In this document: one piece after another, positions 51,409-60,679 of the stretch
Numbering within the stretch: position 1 is the first letter of the stretch
Layout of the letters: each line of letters opens with the position of its first letter
NCBI RefSeq assembly: GCF_041365695.1
Contig: NZ_JBGFSJ010000001.1
Span: 540,421 to 604,420, forward strand
Origin: Rhodosalinus sp041365695
Lineage (GTDB): Bacteria; Pseudomonadota; Alphaproteobacteria; Rhodobacterales; Rhodobacteraceae
Direction: 5' to 3'
DNA: 64,000 nucleotides
Translations under genes and position numbers: made by a program
Notes under the pieces: model-generated
Told to the model about the DNA's origin: nothing
The model's database searches: none
Seen by the model: the letters and a program-made list of their open reading frames with translations, nothing else

Positions 51409-52251
51409 GAAATTACTGCCTCCGACCGCCTTTCGACACTCGGCCACCCGCAGCGGCTGGCCCTCTTCCGGCTGCTCATGCGCCGTTACCCCGACCGCGT
51501 GCCGGCCGGTGAGCTGGCCTGTGCGCTGGATCTCAAGCCCTCCACCTTGTCGTCCTACCTGGCCGCGCTGATGCAGGCCGGCCTCGTCACGCAGGAGCGT
51601 GCGGGCACGTCGCTTCGCTACACGGTCGACATGACGGAGGTGCGGGGCACCCTCGACTACCTGCTGCGCGACTGCTGCCGCGGGCGGCCGGAACTTTGCC
51701 CGCCTCTGACCGATCCCTCCACGACAGGAAAACTTCCCATGCCCGAAAACCTTTACAAGGTGCTCTTCATCTGCACCGGCAACTCGGCGCGGTCGATCTT
51801 CGCCGAGTCCATTCTTCGCAAGGAGGCCGGCGACCGCTTCGAAGCCTATTCGGCCGGCACGAAACCCTATTCCGAACTCAATCCCTTCGCGCTGGAGGTG
51901 CTGGCGCAGAAGGGGCACGACATCTCCGTGCTGCGCGCGAAGAACCTGTCGGAATTCCAGGGCGACGACGCGCCCAAGTTCGATTTCGTCTTCACGGTCT
52001 GCAACCAGGCCGCCAACGAGGAATGCCCCGCCTGGCAGGGGCAGCCGATCAGCGCCCACTGGGGCATGCCCGACCCGGTGCAGGTGGAGGGAACCGACGC
52101 CGAGAAGAGCCTCGCCTTCCAGCAGGCCTACGGGGCGCTGCGCAATCGCATCCGCGCCTTTGCCGCGCTGCCTTTGGCCTCGCTCGACCGGATTTCGCTC
52201 CAGAAGGCGGTGGACGAGATTGGCCACGCGAGCAACGGGGCGCCGGCATGA
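51406..52251 (+). CDS. ArsR repressor fused to ArsC arsenate reductase
   Basis: The 281-aa protein is a two-domain fusion. Residues ~1-105 are an ArsR winged helix (SDRLSTLGHPQRLALFRLLM, PSTLSSYLAALMQAGLVTQE; Cys in RDCCRGRPELC may bind arsenite). Residues ~112-281 are a low-molecular-weight phosphatase-type arsenate reductase with the P-loop FICTGNSARSIFAES (Cys-x5-Arg-Ser) and VFTVCNQAANEECPAW for the disulfide relay. The linker has an internal MPENLYK start that could make ArsC alone. It would sense arsenite and reduce arsenate. The operon continues with an ATGA-coupled GAPDH and ArsJ. Confidence 0.88.
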   Translation: MEITASDRLSTLGHPQRLALFRLLMRRYPDRVPAGELACALDLKPSTLSSYLAALMQAGLVTQERAGTSLRYTVDMTEVRGTLDYLLRDCCRGRPELCPPLTDPSTTGKLPMPENLYKVLFICTGNSARSIFAESILRKEAGDRFEAYSAGTKPYSELNPFALEVLAQKGHDISVLRAKNLSEFQGDDAPKFDFVFTVCNQAANEECPAWQGQPISAHWGMPDPVQVEGTDAEKSLAFQQAYGALRNRIRAFAALPLASLDRISLQKAVDEIGHASNGAPA

Positions 52252-53246
52252 CGGTCTACGCGGTGAACGGCCTGGGGCGGATCGGCAAGCTTGCCCTCAA
52301 GCCGCTGCTCGAACGTGGGGCGACGCTCGCCTGGATCAACGACGCGATCGGCGATCCGGCGATGCACGCCCATCTGCTCGAGTTCGACACGGTGCATGGC
52401 CGCTGGGACGCAGCCTTCGCACATGACGACGCCTCCGTCACCATCGACGGCACGCGCCTGCCTTTCGTCGGCGCGCGGGATCTTTCCGACCTGCCGCTCG
52501 AGGGCGTGGACGTGGTCATCGACTGCACCGGCGTCTTCAAGACCGAGGCAGCGCTCGCGCCCTATTTCGAGGCGGGCGTGAAGAAGGTGGTCGTCTCCGC
52601 TCCGGTCAAGGACGGCCCCACCGCCAACATCGTCTACGGCGTCAATCACGACATCTACGATCCCGTGGCCCACCGGATCGTCACCGCCGCGTCCTGCACC
52701 ACGAACTGCCTCGCGCCGGTGGTGAAGGTGCTGCACGACAGCCTCGGCATCCGCCACGGCTCCATCACCACGATCCACAACGTGACCAACACCCAGACCA
52801 TCGTGGATCGCCCGGCGAAGGATCTGCGCCGGGCGCGCTCGGCGCTCAATTCGATGATCCCGACGACGACCGGCAGCGCGACGGCGATCACCCTCATCTA
52901 CCCCGAGCTCGCCGGCCGGCTCGATGGCCATGCCGTGCGCGTGCCGCTTCTGAACGCCTCCATCACCGACTGCGTCTTCGAGGTGGAGCGCGCGACCGAT
53001 GTCGATGAGGTGAACGCGCTCTTCGCGGCCGCGGCCGAGGGGCCGCTTTCGGGTATCCTCGGCTACGAGGAACGCCCGCTCGTCTCGACCGACTACACCA
53101 ACGATACCCGGTCGGGTATCGTGGACGCGCCCTCGACCATGGTGGTGAACGGCACGCAGGTGAAGGTCTACGCGTGGTACGACAACGAGATGGGCTACGC
53201 GCACCGGCTGGTGGACGTGGCGCTGATGGTGGGCGCGTCGCTGTGA
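52248..53246 (+). CDS. ArsJ-associated glyceraldehyde-3-phosphate dehydrogenase
   Basis: The 332-aa enzyme has GAPDH hallmarks: AVNGLGRIGKLALKPLLERG (NAD fold), SAPVKDGPTANIVYGVNH, ASCTTNCLAPVVKVLHDSLG (catalytic Cys), and ALNSMIPTTTGSATAI. In arsenic operons this paralogue uses arsenate in place of phosphate, giving 1-arseno-3-phosphoglycerate, which ArsJ exports; it then breaks down outside. The start overlaps the ArsR-ArsC stop (ATGA) and its stop overlaps the arsJ start (GTGA). A housekeeping role is less likely because the coupling to arsJ is tight. Confidence 0.92.
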   Translation: MTVYAVNGLGRIGKLALKPLLERGATLAWINDAIGDPAMHAHLLEFDTVHGRWDAAFAHDDASVTIDGTRLPFVGARDLSDLPLEGVDVVIDCTGVFKTEAALAPYFEAGVKKVVVSAPVKDGPTANIVYGVNHDIYDPVAHRIVTAASCTTNCLAPVVKVLHDSLGIRHGSITTIHNVTNTQTIVDRPAKDLRRARSALNSMIPTTTGSATAITLIYPELAGRLDGHAVRVPLLNASITDCVFEVERATDVDEVNALFAAAAEGPLSGILGYEERPLVSTDYTNDTRSGIVDAPSTMVVNGTQVKVYAWYDNEMGYAHRLVDVALMVGASL

Positions 53247-54511
53247 GCGCGCGGCCCGACGGTCTTTCCGCCTACGTCGCCGTGACGGCGGCCTACTGGG
53301 CGTTCATGCTGACCGACGGCGCGCTCAGGATGCTGGTGCTGCTGCATTTCCACACGCTGGGCTTCACGCCGGTGCAGCTTGCCTATCTCTTCGTGCTCTA
53401 CGAGATCGCCGGGATGATCACGAACCTCGCGGCCGGGTGGATCGCGGCGCGGTTCGGGCTGACCTCGACGCTCTATGCCGGGCTCGCGATCCAGGTCGTG
53501 GCCCTCGTCGCGCTGGCGCGGCTCGACCCGGACTGGGCGATCGGCCTATCGGTGGCCTATGTCATGCTCGTCCAGGGGGCGAGCGGCGTGGCCAAGGATC
53601 TCGCAAAGATGTCGTCGAAGTCGGCGGTGAAGATCCTGGCGCCGGCCGGGCAAGGCGGCCTCTTTCGGTGGGTGGCGCTGCTGACGGGGTCGAAGAACGC
53701 GGTGAAGGGCCTGGGCTTCCTGCTGGGCGCCGCGCTCCTGGCCACGCTCGGCTTCGCGTGGGCGGTTCTCGCCATGGCGGCGGTGCTGGCGGCGATCCTC
53801 GTCGCCGTGCTGATCGTCATGCCGCCGGGCCTTCCGAAAGGGCGCAAGGGGGCGAAATTTTCCGAGGTGTTCTCGAAATCGGCCAACGTGAACTGGCTGT
53901 CGGCGGCGCGGGTGTTCCTTTTCGGTGCGCGCGACGTCTGGTTCGTCGTCGGCATCCCGATCTATTTCTACGCGGTCCTCTCGGACGGCACGGAGGCGGG
54001 CAACCGCGCGGCCTTCTTCCTCATCGGGAGCTTCATGGCGCTCTGGATCATCCTTTACGGGGCGGTCCAGGCCGCGGCACCGCGGCTGCTGCGCGCCGCC
54101 CTGCGCCCGGAGGCCGAGCTGGTGCACGCGGCGCGGGGCTGGGCCTGGGGCCTGTTTCTCGTGCCCGCCGCGCTCGCCGTCGCCGCGCTCCTCTCGCCCG
54201 GGCCGCAAGCCTGGCTGACCGCAACGCTGGTCGCGGGGCTTCTGGTCTTCGGCGCGATCTTCGCGGTGAACTCGTCGCTGCACTCCTACCTGATCCTCGA
54301 CTTCACGCGGGCCGAGCGGGTCACGATGGATGTTGGCTTCTACTACATGGCGAATGCGGCGGGCCGGCTTCTCGGGACGGTTCTGTCGGGGCTCACCTAC
54401 CAGCTCGGGGGGCTGGCGCTCATGCTCGGGACGGCGGCGGTCATGCTCACGGCCTCGGCGCTGGCCGCCGGGCGTCTGCGCGCGGACCGGTCTGTGGAGG
54501 CGCCGGCCTGA
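53243..54511 (+). CDS. arsJ: ArsJ organoarsenical efflux permease
   Basis: The 422-aa MFS-type permease exports 1-arseno-3-phosphoglycerate made by the preceding GAPDH. Family marks are AAYWAFMLTDGALRMLVLLHF at the N-terminus, VQGASGVAKDLAKMSSKSAV and LLTGSKNAVKGLGFLLGAAL. About twelve hydrophobic helices are visible. The GTG at 53243 overlaps the GAPDH stop (GTGA), a coupling typical of this pair. Extension to an ATG upstream would run into the GAPDH frame. It ends the operon. Confidence 0.93.
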   Translation: MSARPDGLSAYVAVTAAYWAFMLTDGALRMLVLLHFHTLGFTPVQLAYLFVLYEIAGMITNLAAGWIAARFGLTSTLYAGLAIQVVALVALARLDPDWAIGLSVAYVMLVQGASGVAKDLAKMSSKSAVKILAPAGQGGLFRWVALLTGSKNAVKGLGFLLGAALLATLGFAWAVLAMAAVLAAILVAVLIVMPPGLPKGRKGAKFSEVFSKSANVNWLSAARVFLFGARDVWFVVGIPIYFYAVLSDGTEAGNRAAFFLIGSFMALWIILYGAVQAAAPRLLRAALRPEAELVHAARGWAWGLFLVPAALAVAALLSPGPQAWLTATLVAGLLVFGAIFAVNSSLHSYLILDFTRAERVTMDVGFYYMANAAGRLLGTVLSGLTYQLGGLALMLGTAAVMLTASALAAGRLRADRSVEAPA

Positions 54512-54568
54512 AGGGTGGGGCGATCGCGGATCGAGGCCCGCGCCCGACGCGGGGATGGCGCCCGGGCC

Positions 54569-55150
54569 TCACCGGGTCAGCACAAGCTCGCCATCCGAGA
54601 TCCGGATCGTGCCGAAGCGTTGCAGGTAGCTCATCCCCAGGAGCGACTCGCGCATCTCGCCCGCGTTGACCCAGGCGTTGAAGCCCTCGTCGCGGATCGG
54701 ACCCGTGCCGATGCTGTCGAGCCTCACGGGCGCGGTGGCCACCTCGCCATTCGCGGTCATGGCCCGGCCGAGAAAGGCAAGGGACGCCGTGTCGATGCCC
54801 GCCCGCGCGGCGTCGGCCCGCGTGAGGACGACCTGGCTCGCGCCCGTGTCCACCACGAAGCGCACGGGGACGCCGTTCACGTCGAGGGTGAGGTAATAGT
54901 GCCCGTCGGGTGCGCGCGGGACCGTGATCCGGCCCTGATCGGCCAGCACGTTCTGGCGCGGCGCCACCGTCTGGCGGATGTCGCCCCAGAGCCCCACCGC
55001 CGCGATCGCGCCGAGAAAGATCAGCCCCCAGACCGCGGCGTATTGCGCCATCTGTCCCAGGCGCGTCCGGTTGCGCAGCAGAAGCCAGAACGCGATCGCC
55101 CCACCCAGAAGGGCGAGGTAGGTCAGTTGGGCGATCTGGTCTCCGGTCAT
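54569..55150 (-). CDS. Retropepsin-like aspartic protease, membrane-anchored
   Basis: The 193-aa protein has two N-terminal helices (LTYLALLGGAIAFWLLL and YAAVWGLIFLGAIAAVGLWG) and a periplasmic single-domain aspartic protease with FVVDTGASQVVLTRADAARAG (DTGAS) and LLGMSYLQRF. The family (TIGR02281-like) has a single DTG motif and is presumed to act as a dimer. The substrate is unknown. The ATG at 55150 begins MTGDQIAQLTYLALLGG, the anchor helix. It lies 54 bp after the MarC gene on the same strand. The convergent arsJ ends 57 bp away. Confidence 0.85.
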   Translation of the reverse strand: MTGDQIAQLTYLALLGGAIAFWLLLRNRTRLGQMAQYAAVWGLIFLGAIAAVGLWGDIRQTVAPRQNVLADQGRITVPRAPDGHYYLTLDVNGVPVRFVVDTGASQVVLTRADAARAGIDTASLAFLGRAMTANGEVATAPVRLDSIGTGPIRDEGFNAWVNAGEMRESLLGMSYLQRFGTIRISDGELVLTR

Positions 55151-55204
55151 CGGCGGCGGCCCTCTGGCGGTTGAATGGGGATGTAGGCACACCGGCCCCG
55201 GATG

Positions 55205-55822
55205 TCAGGACCCCGCCAGCCCGAAGGCGCGGAATCCGTCCAGCACGAACTGCACGGACAGCGCGGCGAGCAGCATCCCCAGAAGCCGGGTGACCACGTT
55301 GACGCCCACCCGCCCGAGCGCCCGTTCGATGAGGCCGCTTGCGAGGAAAAGGATGAACGCGATCGCGACCACCGTCGCCATCACCCCCGTGACCCAGGCC
55401 AGCCCCAGAAGGCCGGGGTTCTCCTCGGTCAGCAGGATCATCGAGGCGATGGCGCCCGGTCCGGCCAGGAGCGGGATCGCCAGTGGGAACACCGACGGGT
55501 CGGGACGATCTTCGCTGGCCTGGTCCTGGCGCCGCTGGGCGCGCCGCTCGAACAGCATGTCGAGCGCGGTGAGGAAAAGCAGGATCCCGCCGGCAATGCG
55601 GAAGGCGGGCATCGAGATCCCGATGAAGCCCAGAACCGCCTCGCCGAACGCTCCGAAAAGCGCGAGGATCGCGATGGCGATCACGCAGGCGCGCAGCGCA
55701 ATGGCGCGTCGTTCGGCAAGCGTCATTCCGGGTGTCAGCGCGACGAAGACGGGGGTGAGGCCCACCGGATCGATGACGACGAACAAGGTCGTGAAGGCGA
55801 CGACGAGAAAGGCGGGCTCCAT
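55205..55822 (-). CDS. MarC family membrane protein
   Basis: The 205-aa protein has six hydrophobic helices and MarC landmarks: FTTLFVVIDPVGLTPVFVAL, RRAIALRACVIAIAIL, FRIAGGILLFLTALDMLF and PLAIPLLAGPGAIASMILLT. MarC proteins are inner-membrane proteins of uncertain transport function. A charged loop (ERRAQRRQDQASEDRPD) separates helices 3 and 4. It is separate from the aspartic protease by 54 bp and may share its transcript. Confidence 0.9.
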   Translation of the reverse strand: MEPAFLVVAFTTLFVVIDPVGLTPVFVALTPGMTLAERRAIALRACVIAIAILALFGAFGEAVLGFIGISMPAFRIAGGILLFLTALDMLFERRAQRRQDQASEDRPDPSVFPLAIPLLAGPGAIASMILLTEENPGLLGLAWVTGVMATVVAIAFILFLASGLIERALGRVGVNVVTRLLGMLLAALSVQFVLDGFRAFGLAGS

Positions 55823-55989
55823 GCGCGCAGTCTTTCCCCGAAGACGCAGATGCGCAAGACTCGCGGCCTCGCGGACGGTGCCGTTCTTCCGCCGCGTCCC
55901 GGGAGCGTTTCACGGTCATCGCCGCGCCATCGACCTGTCCTGCGCCGGGTCGCTTTCGGGCCGCGGATCCTGGTCCGGGCCGGGACGCG

Positions 55990-57594
55990 TCAGCCTGCGA
56001 TGCGGTGTGTCCGGTCCTCGTATGCCGCTGTCGGCGCCAGGGCGCTCCTTGCCGGCCCGGCTTCCGTGGCGGGACCGTCGGCGCCGCGGAAACGGGCCAC
56101 CACCTCGGACAGGCTTTCGGCGCGTTCCTGCAGGACAAGGCTTGCCGCCGAGGTTTCCTCGAACATGGCCACGTTCCTTTGCGACATCTGGTCGAGTTCG
56201 TGCATCGCGCCGTTGATCTCGTCGACCGCGCTCGACTGCTCGGTCGCGGAGAGGGAGATCGCACTGACGTGCTCCGACAGGGTCGCGACCTCCTCTCCGA
56301 TACGCGTCAGCGCCTCGGCGGCGGTGCCGGCGATCTGCACGCCCTTGTCGATCCTGGCGTCGGACTCCGAGATGAGCGTGCCGATCCGCTCGGCGGCGTC
56401 CGCCGAGCGTTGCGCCAGCGCGCGCACCTCGTCCGCGACGATGGAAAAGCCCCGACCCGCGTCGCCCGCCCGGCTCGCCTCGACATTGGCGTTGAGCGCG
56501 AGCAGGTTGGTCTGGAAGGCGATCTCGTTGATGACGCCCGTGATCTGGCCGATCTCGCGGGACGCCTCCTGGATGTCGCGCATGGTCTGCTCGGCGCTCT
56601 GGACGACGGACTTCGACTCCTCGGCGCGCTTGTGCGCGGAGGCGGCGCGGCTTTCGGCATTGGCGGCCGCGGCGGCCTGCTCGCGGATCCGTGCGGCGAT
56701 CCTGTCTGCCGCACCGACGATTTCGGCAAGCGTCGCGGCCTGCTTCTCGCTGCGTTGCGAAAGCGTCGTCGAGGCTCCGGCGATGCTCTGGGTTTCGGAA
56801 CGCACGGCCTCCGCGCTGGCGTGAACCGACGCGATGGCCTGCGAAAGTTCCGTGCAGGCGCCGTTGAAGTCGTGGCGCAGATCCTCGTAACGGCCCGCGA
56901 AGACGTCGTCGATCCGCGCGCCCAGATCGCCGTCCGCGAGCGCATGAAGGGCCCGTTGCAAGGCGGCGACGACCGCCGTGCGCTCCTCCTCGAGGCAGGA
57001 TTGCTCCGCCGCCCGCCGGGCGGCCTCCGCCCGGGCGCGGGCATCGGCGTCGGCCCGCTCGGCCTCCAGGCGGTTGCGGCTGCGGATCGCCCACCAGAGC
57101 GCGCCGGCCTCGATCGTCACGACGAGGCCGTGGAAGAGCGTGCGCGACAGATCGTTGGCGAGGCCGAGCGAGGGGTAGATCAGCGCGGGCAGCGCCAGGG
57201 TGAGCATCAGGTGATGTGCGGCGATCGCGGCGGCGGCGGCCAGCACTGCCACCTCGTCGGACATGACGAGCGTCGCCGCGAGAAGGGCGAAGAAGATCAT
57301 GTGACTGTCGAGCTGCCAGGCATGTCCCGCGAGCGCCGCGGTAATCGCGATGGCCTGACCGACGAGGCCCAGCGCCGCGGCGATCCGGCCCATGCGTCCG
57401 GCCGCGCTTGCGCCCAGGGCGCCCAAGCCCGCGAAGAGCGCCGCGGCCAGAAGCGGCGGCCAGACGGGATTGCCGGCGACCGCCGCCGCCAGCGCGGAGA
57501 ACGGAACAAGCGCGAAGCAAAGCCGCACGATCAGTCGCAGCCCCGCGTTGCGGGCGACCTCCAGCCCGGTTTCGGTGTCGGTGGCGGCGGTCAT
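55990..57594 (-). CDS. Methyl-accepting chemotaxis protein without periplasmic sensor
   Basis: The 534-aa receptor has an N-terminal block of about six membrane helices (residues ~20-165) instead of the usual two helices around a periplasmic domain. HAMP-like and coiled-coil sequence follows (residues ~165-260), then the signalling tip FQTNLLALNANVEASRAGDA and GRGFSIVADEVRALAQRSAD. It therefore senses through the membrane domain or a cytosolic cue. It signals to CheA/CheW, which are not in this window. Its ATG at 57594 overlaps the stop of the small secreted protein gene (ATGA), so the two are coupled. Confidence 0.88.
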   Translation of the reverse strand: MTAATDTETGLEVARNAGLRLIVRLCFALVPFSALAAAVAGNPVWPPLLAAALFAGLGALGASAAGRMGRIAAALGLVGQAIAITAALAGHAWQLDSHMIFFALLAATLVMSDEVAVLAAAAAIAAHHLMLTLALPALIYPSLGLANDLSRTLFHGLVVTIEAGALWWAIRSRNRLEAERADADARARAEAARRAAEQSCLEEERTAVVAALQRALHALADGDLGARIDDVFAGRYEDLRHDFNGACTELSQAIASVHASAEAVRSETQSIAGASTTLSQRSEKQAATLAEIVGAADRIAARIREQAAAAANAESRAASAHKRAEESKSVVQSAEQTMRDIQEASREIGQITGVINEIAFQTNLLALNANVEASRAGDAGRGFSIVADEVRALAQRSADAAERIGTLISESDARIDKGVQIAGTAAEALTRIGEEVATLSEHVSAISLSATEQSSAVDEINGAMHELDQMSQRNVAMFEETSAASLVLQERAESLSEVVARFRGADGPATEAGPARSALAPTAAYEDRTHRIAG

Positions 57595-57890
57595 GCCCGG
57601 CCTCCGCAGATGGCGGCGAAAATACCCGCATTGGCCACCGCCCAGGCGCCCTGCGCGCGGAGCGCGGGCGCGAAACCCGGCCCGGAGAACTGGGCGAGGC
57701 GCCCGAAGGGTGGCGAAACCGGCGCGACCGGCCAGCCGCCGGCCTCCCGGATCATCGTGTCGATCCCGGCCCAGGGCGGGGCCACCACCAGAACCGGGGC
57801 GCCCGGCCGCGGCGGCGCGCCGGTGAGCGCGAGCACCGGCCCCGAGACGAGCATGGCGAGACAGAGCATGGCGAGAGCGAGTTGCGGCAT
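57591..57890 (-). CDS. Small secreted or membrane protein coupled to the chemotaxis receptor
   Basis: The 99-aa product starts MPQLALAMLCLAMLVSGPVL, a signal peptide or anchor, and continues with Pro/Gly/Ala-rich sequence (TGAPPRPGAPVLVVAPPWAG and PFGRLAQFSGPGFAPAL). I recognise no family. The ATG at 57890 precedes the signal; an in-frame ATG at 57926 would add twelve charged residues. The 4-bp overlap with the chemotaxis receptor gene suggests that it affects or feeds the receptor, for example as a ligand-binding partner, but this is inference from position. Confidence 0.6.
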   Translation of the reverse strand: MPQLALAMLCLAMLVSGPVLALTGAPPRPGAPVLVVAPPWAGIDTMIREAGGWPVAPVSPPFGRLAQFSGPGFAPALRAQGAWAVANAGIFAAICGGRA

Positions 57891-57953
57891 CGGGCGCCTC
57901 CCTTCCGGATGCCGAATCGCTATCATGCGAGAGCTTTTGAAACGTTTAACGCC

Positions 57954-59813
57954 TCAGCTGCCGCCGGCGGTCTCCAGACGCTCGACGGCGCGGACCCAGA
58001 GCGCCTCGGCGCGGTCCAGCCCTTCCATGACCTCGGCGTACTTGCGCTGCCAGACCGTGGCCTCATCGGTGCGTTCGGGCGCGTAAAGCTCCGGATCGGC
58101 GAGCTTTTCCGCCAGCCTGTCGCGCATCTCGGTTAGCTTTTCGAGGCGCGCCTCGCATTTGCGGACCTCCTGGCGCAACTCGGCCATCCGCTCGCGCGAG
58201 GGCCGGCGCGGCCGTTCGGGCGCGGCGGGCCGGGGCGCGTCGCGCGGCGCCCTGGACTCTTCCAGAAGGAAGCGGCGGTAGGCGTCGAGATCCTCGTCGT
58301 AAGGCGCCACCGTCCCGCCCGACACCAGCCAGAGCCGGTCGGCCACGAGATTGAGCAGATGCATGTCGTGAGAGACGAGGATCACCGCGCCGCTATAGGC
58401 GTTGAGCGCCTCGACGAGCGCCTCGCGGCTTTCCATGTCGAGGTGGTTGGTCGGCTCGTCGAGGATCAGCAGATGCGGCGCGTCGAGCGTCGCCAGCAGG
58501 AGCGCCAGCCGCGCCTTCTGCCCGCCGGACAGGCGCACGGTGACCGTATCGACCTGCTCGGCATGAAGCCCGAATCCCGCAAGCCGCGCGCGAAGCTTCG
58601 CAGGGGGCACGTTCGGCCGGGCGCGGGCGAGATGCTCGAGCGGTGTCTCGCCTTCGCGCAGCTCATCTAGCTGGTGCTGCGCGAAATAGCCCACGCGCAG
58701 CTTCGCGGCGGTGGTCTTGCGACCTTCCATCAGCGGCAGCCGGTCGGCGAGCAGCTTGGCGAGCGTGGATTTGCCCTGGCCGTTCCGCCCGAGGAGCGCG
58801 ATGCGGTCGTCCTGGTCGATCCGCAGGTCGAGCCGCCGCAGCACCGGCGTGCCGTCGTACCCCGCCGCGCCGCCCTCGATGCGGATGATGGGCGGCGAAA
58901 GCGCCTCGGGCTCGGGGAAGGTGAAGACCTGCCTGGCCGCCTCCTCTGGGGCCGCGATCGGGTCCATCCGCTCGATCATCTTGATGCGCGCCTGCGCCTG
59001 GCGCGCCTTGTTCGCCTGGTAGCGGAACCGGTCGACGAAGCTTTGCATGTGGGCGCGCCGCGCCTCCTGCTTCTTCGCCTCGGCCGCCTGCACGGCGCGG
59101 CGTTCGGCGCGGGCGCGCGCGAAACGGTCGTAAGTCCCCGTCCAGAGCGTGAGCTTGCGGTCCGAAAGCTCTAGGATCGCGCCCACGGCGCGGTTCAGCA
59201 GGTCCCGGTCGTGGCTGATGACGATGACCGTGTGCGGGTAGCGTGCGAGGTAGCTCTCGAGCCAGAGCGCGCCTTCGAGGTCGAGGTAGTTGGTGGGCTC
59301 GTCGAGCAGCAGCAGGTCGGGCTGCGCGAAAAGCACGCCAGCGAGCGCCACACGCATCCGCCACCCGCCCGAGAAGGCCGAGCATGGCATCGCCTGTTCC
59401 GCCTCGGTGAAGCCGAGCCCCTTCAGGATCGCTGCCGCGCGCCCCTCGGCCGACCAGGCGTCGATGTCCGCGAGACGCGTCTGGACCTCGGCGATCCGGT
59501 CGGGATCCTCGGTCGTTTCGGCCTCGGCCAGGAGCCCCGCGCGCTCGGCGTCGGCGGCGAGCACGGTGTCGAGGAGCGACACCGCGCTCGCCGGCGCCTC
59601 CTGGGCGACGCCGCCGATGCGCGCGCGGGACGGCAGCTCGATCCGTCCGCCCTCCAGCGCCAGCTCGCCGCGGATCAGGCGAAAGAGCGTGGACTTGCCC
59701 GTGCCATTCCGCCCCACGAGCCCCACCTTATGCCCGGCGGGAATCGTGGCGGAGGCCTCCTGGAACAGCGGGGTGCCTTCCATGGAGAAGGAGATGTTCT
59801 CGATACGCAGCAT
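57954..59813 (-). CDS. ABC-F family ATP-binding protein
   Basis: The 619-aa protein has two ABC cassettes and no membrane domain. Cassette 1: GLVGRNGTGKSTLFRL and CSAFSGGWRMRVALAG with LLLLDEPTNYLD; cassette 2: ALLGRNGQGKSTLAKLLA and VRLSGGQKARLALLLA with LLILDEPTNHLD. The linker at ~residues 230-300 is charged helix. The C-terminal ~90 residues form a coiled coil (RMAELRQEVRKCEARLEKLT). It is of the Uup/YheS branch. ABC-F proteins act on the ribosome or on DNA-related tolerance. The ATG at 59813 sits 213 bp from the divergent ndk gene. Confidence 0.93.
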   Translation of the reverse strand: MLRIENISFSMEGTPLFQEASATIPAGHKVGLVGRNGTGKSTLFRLIRGELALEGGRIELPSRARIGGVAQEAPASAVSLLDTVLAADAERAGLLAEAETTEDPDRIAEVQTRLADIDAWSAEGRAAAILKGLGFTEAEQAMPCSAFSGGWRMRVALAGVLFAQPDLLLLDEPTNYLDLEGALWLESYLARYPHTVIVISHDRDLLNRAVGAILELSDRKLTLWTGTYDRFARARAERRAVQAAEAKKQEARRAHMQSFVDRFRYQANKARQAQARIKMIERMDPIAAPEEAARQVFTFPEPEALSPPIIRIEGGAAGYDGTPVLRRLDLRIDQDDRIALLGRNGQGKSTLAKLLADRLPLMEGRKTTAAKLRVGYFAQHQLDELREGETPLEHLARARPNVPPAKLRARLAGFGLHAEQVDTVTVRLSGGQKARLALLLATLDAPHLLILDEPTNHLDMESREALVEALNAYSGAVILVSHDMHLLNLVADRLWLVSGGTVAPYDEDLDAYRRFLLEESRAPRDAPRPAAPERPRRPSRERMAELRQEVRKCEARLEKLTEMRDRLAEKLADPELYAPERTDEATVWQRKYAEVMEGLDRAEALWVRAVERLETAGGS

Positions 59814-60026
59814 GTGCGCTCTCTAGCAGCGGCGCAGGCCGGCATCCAGCGGGGCTTTGGCCCATCGCGACGACATGCCCCCCGGGGGCCGGCGCGCGCG
59901 CGCCTACCGCCGGGCGGCCGAGGCGTTTCCCGGGTTTTCAAGGGCGGGTCTGCATGCTAGGCGCACGCCCGACGTGACCGGGCGGGCATGGGGCGCGCCC
60001 ATCATTTCTTGCGAGGACAGACCGAT

Positions 60027-60449
<423 letters not shown>

Positions 60450-60474
60450 TCGCAGTCGTTCAGTGACCGTAGAT

Positions 60475-60506
60475 GGCCGCCGCCGCATCCGCGCCGGCGG
60501 CCTTTT
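60475..60506 (+). terminator. Rho-independent terminator after ndk
   Basis: GGCCGCCG (60475-60482) pairs with CGGCGGCC (60495-60502) across a 12-base loop, followed by TTTT. It is 26 bp after the ndk stop and the clearest intrinsic terminator seen in this window. Confidence 0.75.
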
Positions 60507-60520
60507 CGTGCCCGGAGGGC

Positions 60521-60646
60521 GCGTGGTCGCCACGCACCGCGCCAACCCGGGGCGGCCGTGCGCACCGCACACCCGACCGGCGTAGGGTGCGTGCTCGCCA
60601 CGCACCACACCGGCCCCCCGACCGCGTGCTCGTCACACACCGCGCC
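60521..60646. repeat. Three imperfect 23-bp direct repeats
   Basis: Three similar units occur at 60521-60543, 60589-60611 and 60624-60646, each of the form GCGTGSTCGYCACRCACCRCRCC. The two first units also contain GCGTG/CACGC short inverted arms. They fill the 230-bp gap between the ndk terminator and the convergent aminotransferase. Function unknown. Confidence 0.55.
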
Positions 60647-60679
60647 CGCGCGCTTCTTTCATGGGCGAAGGCCCGGGCC

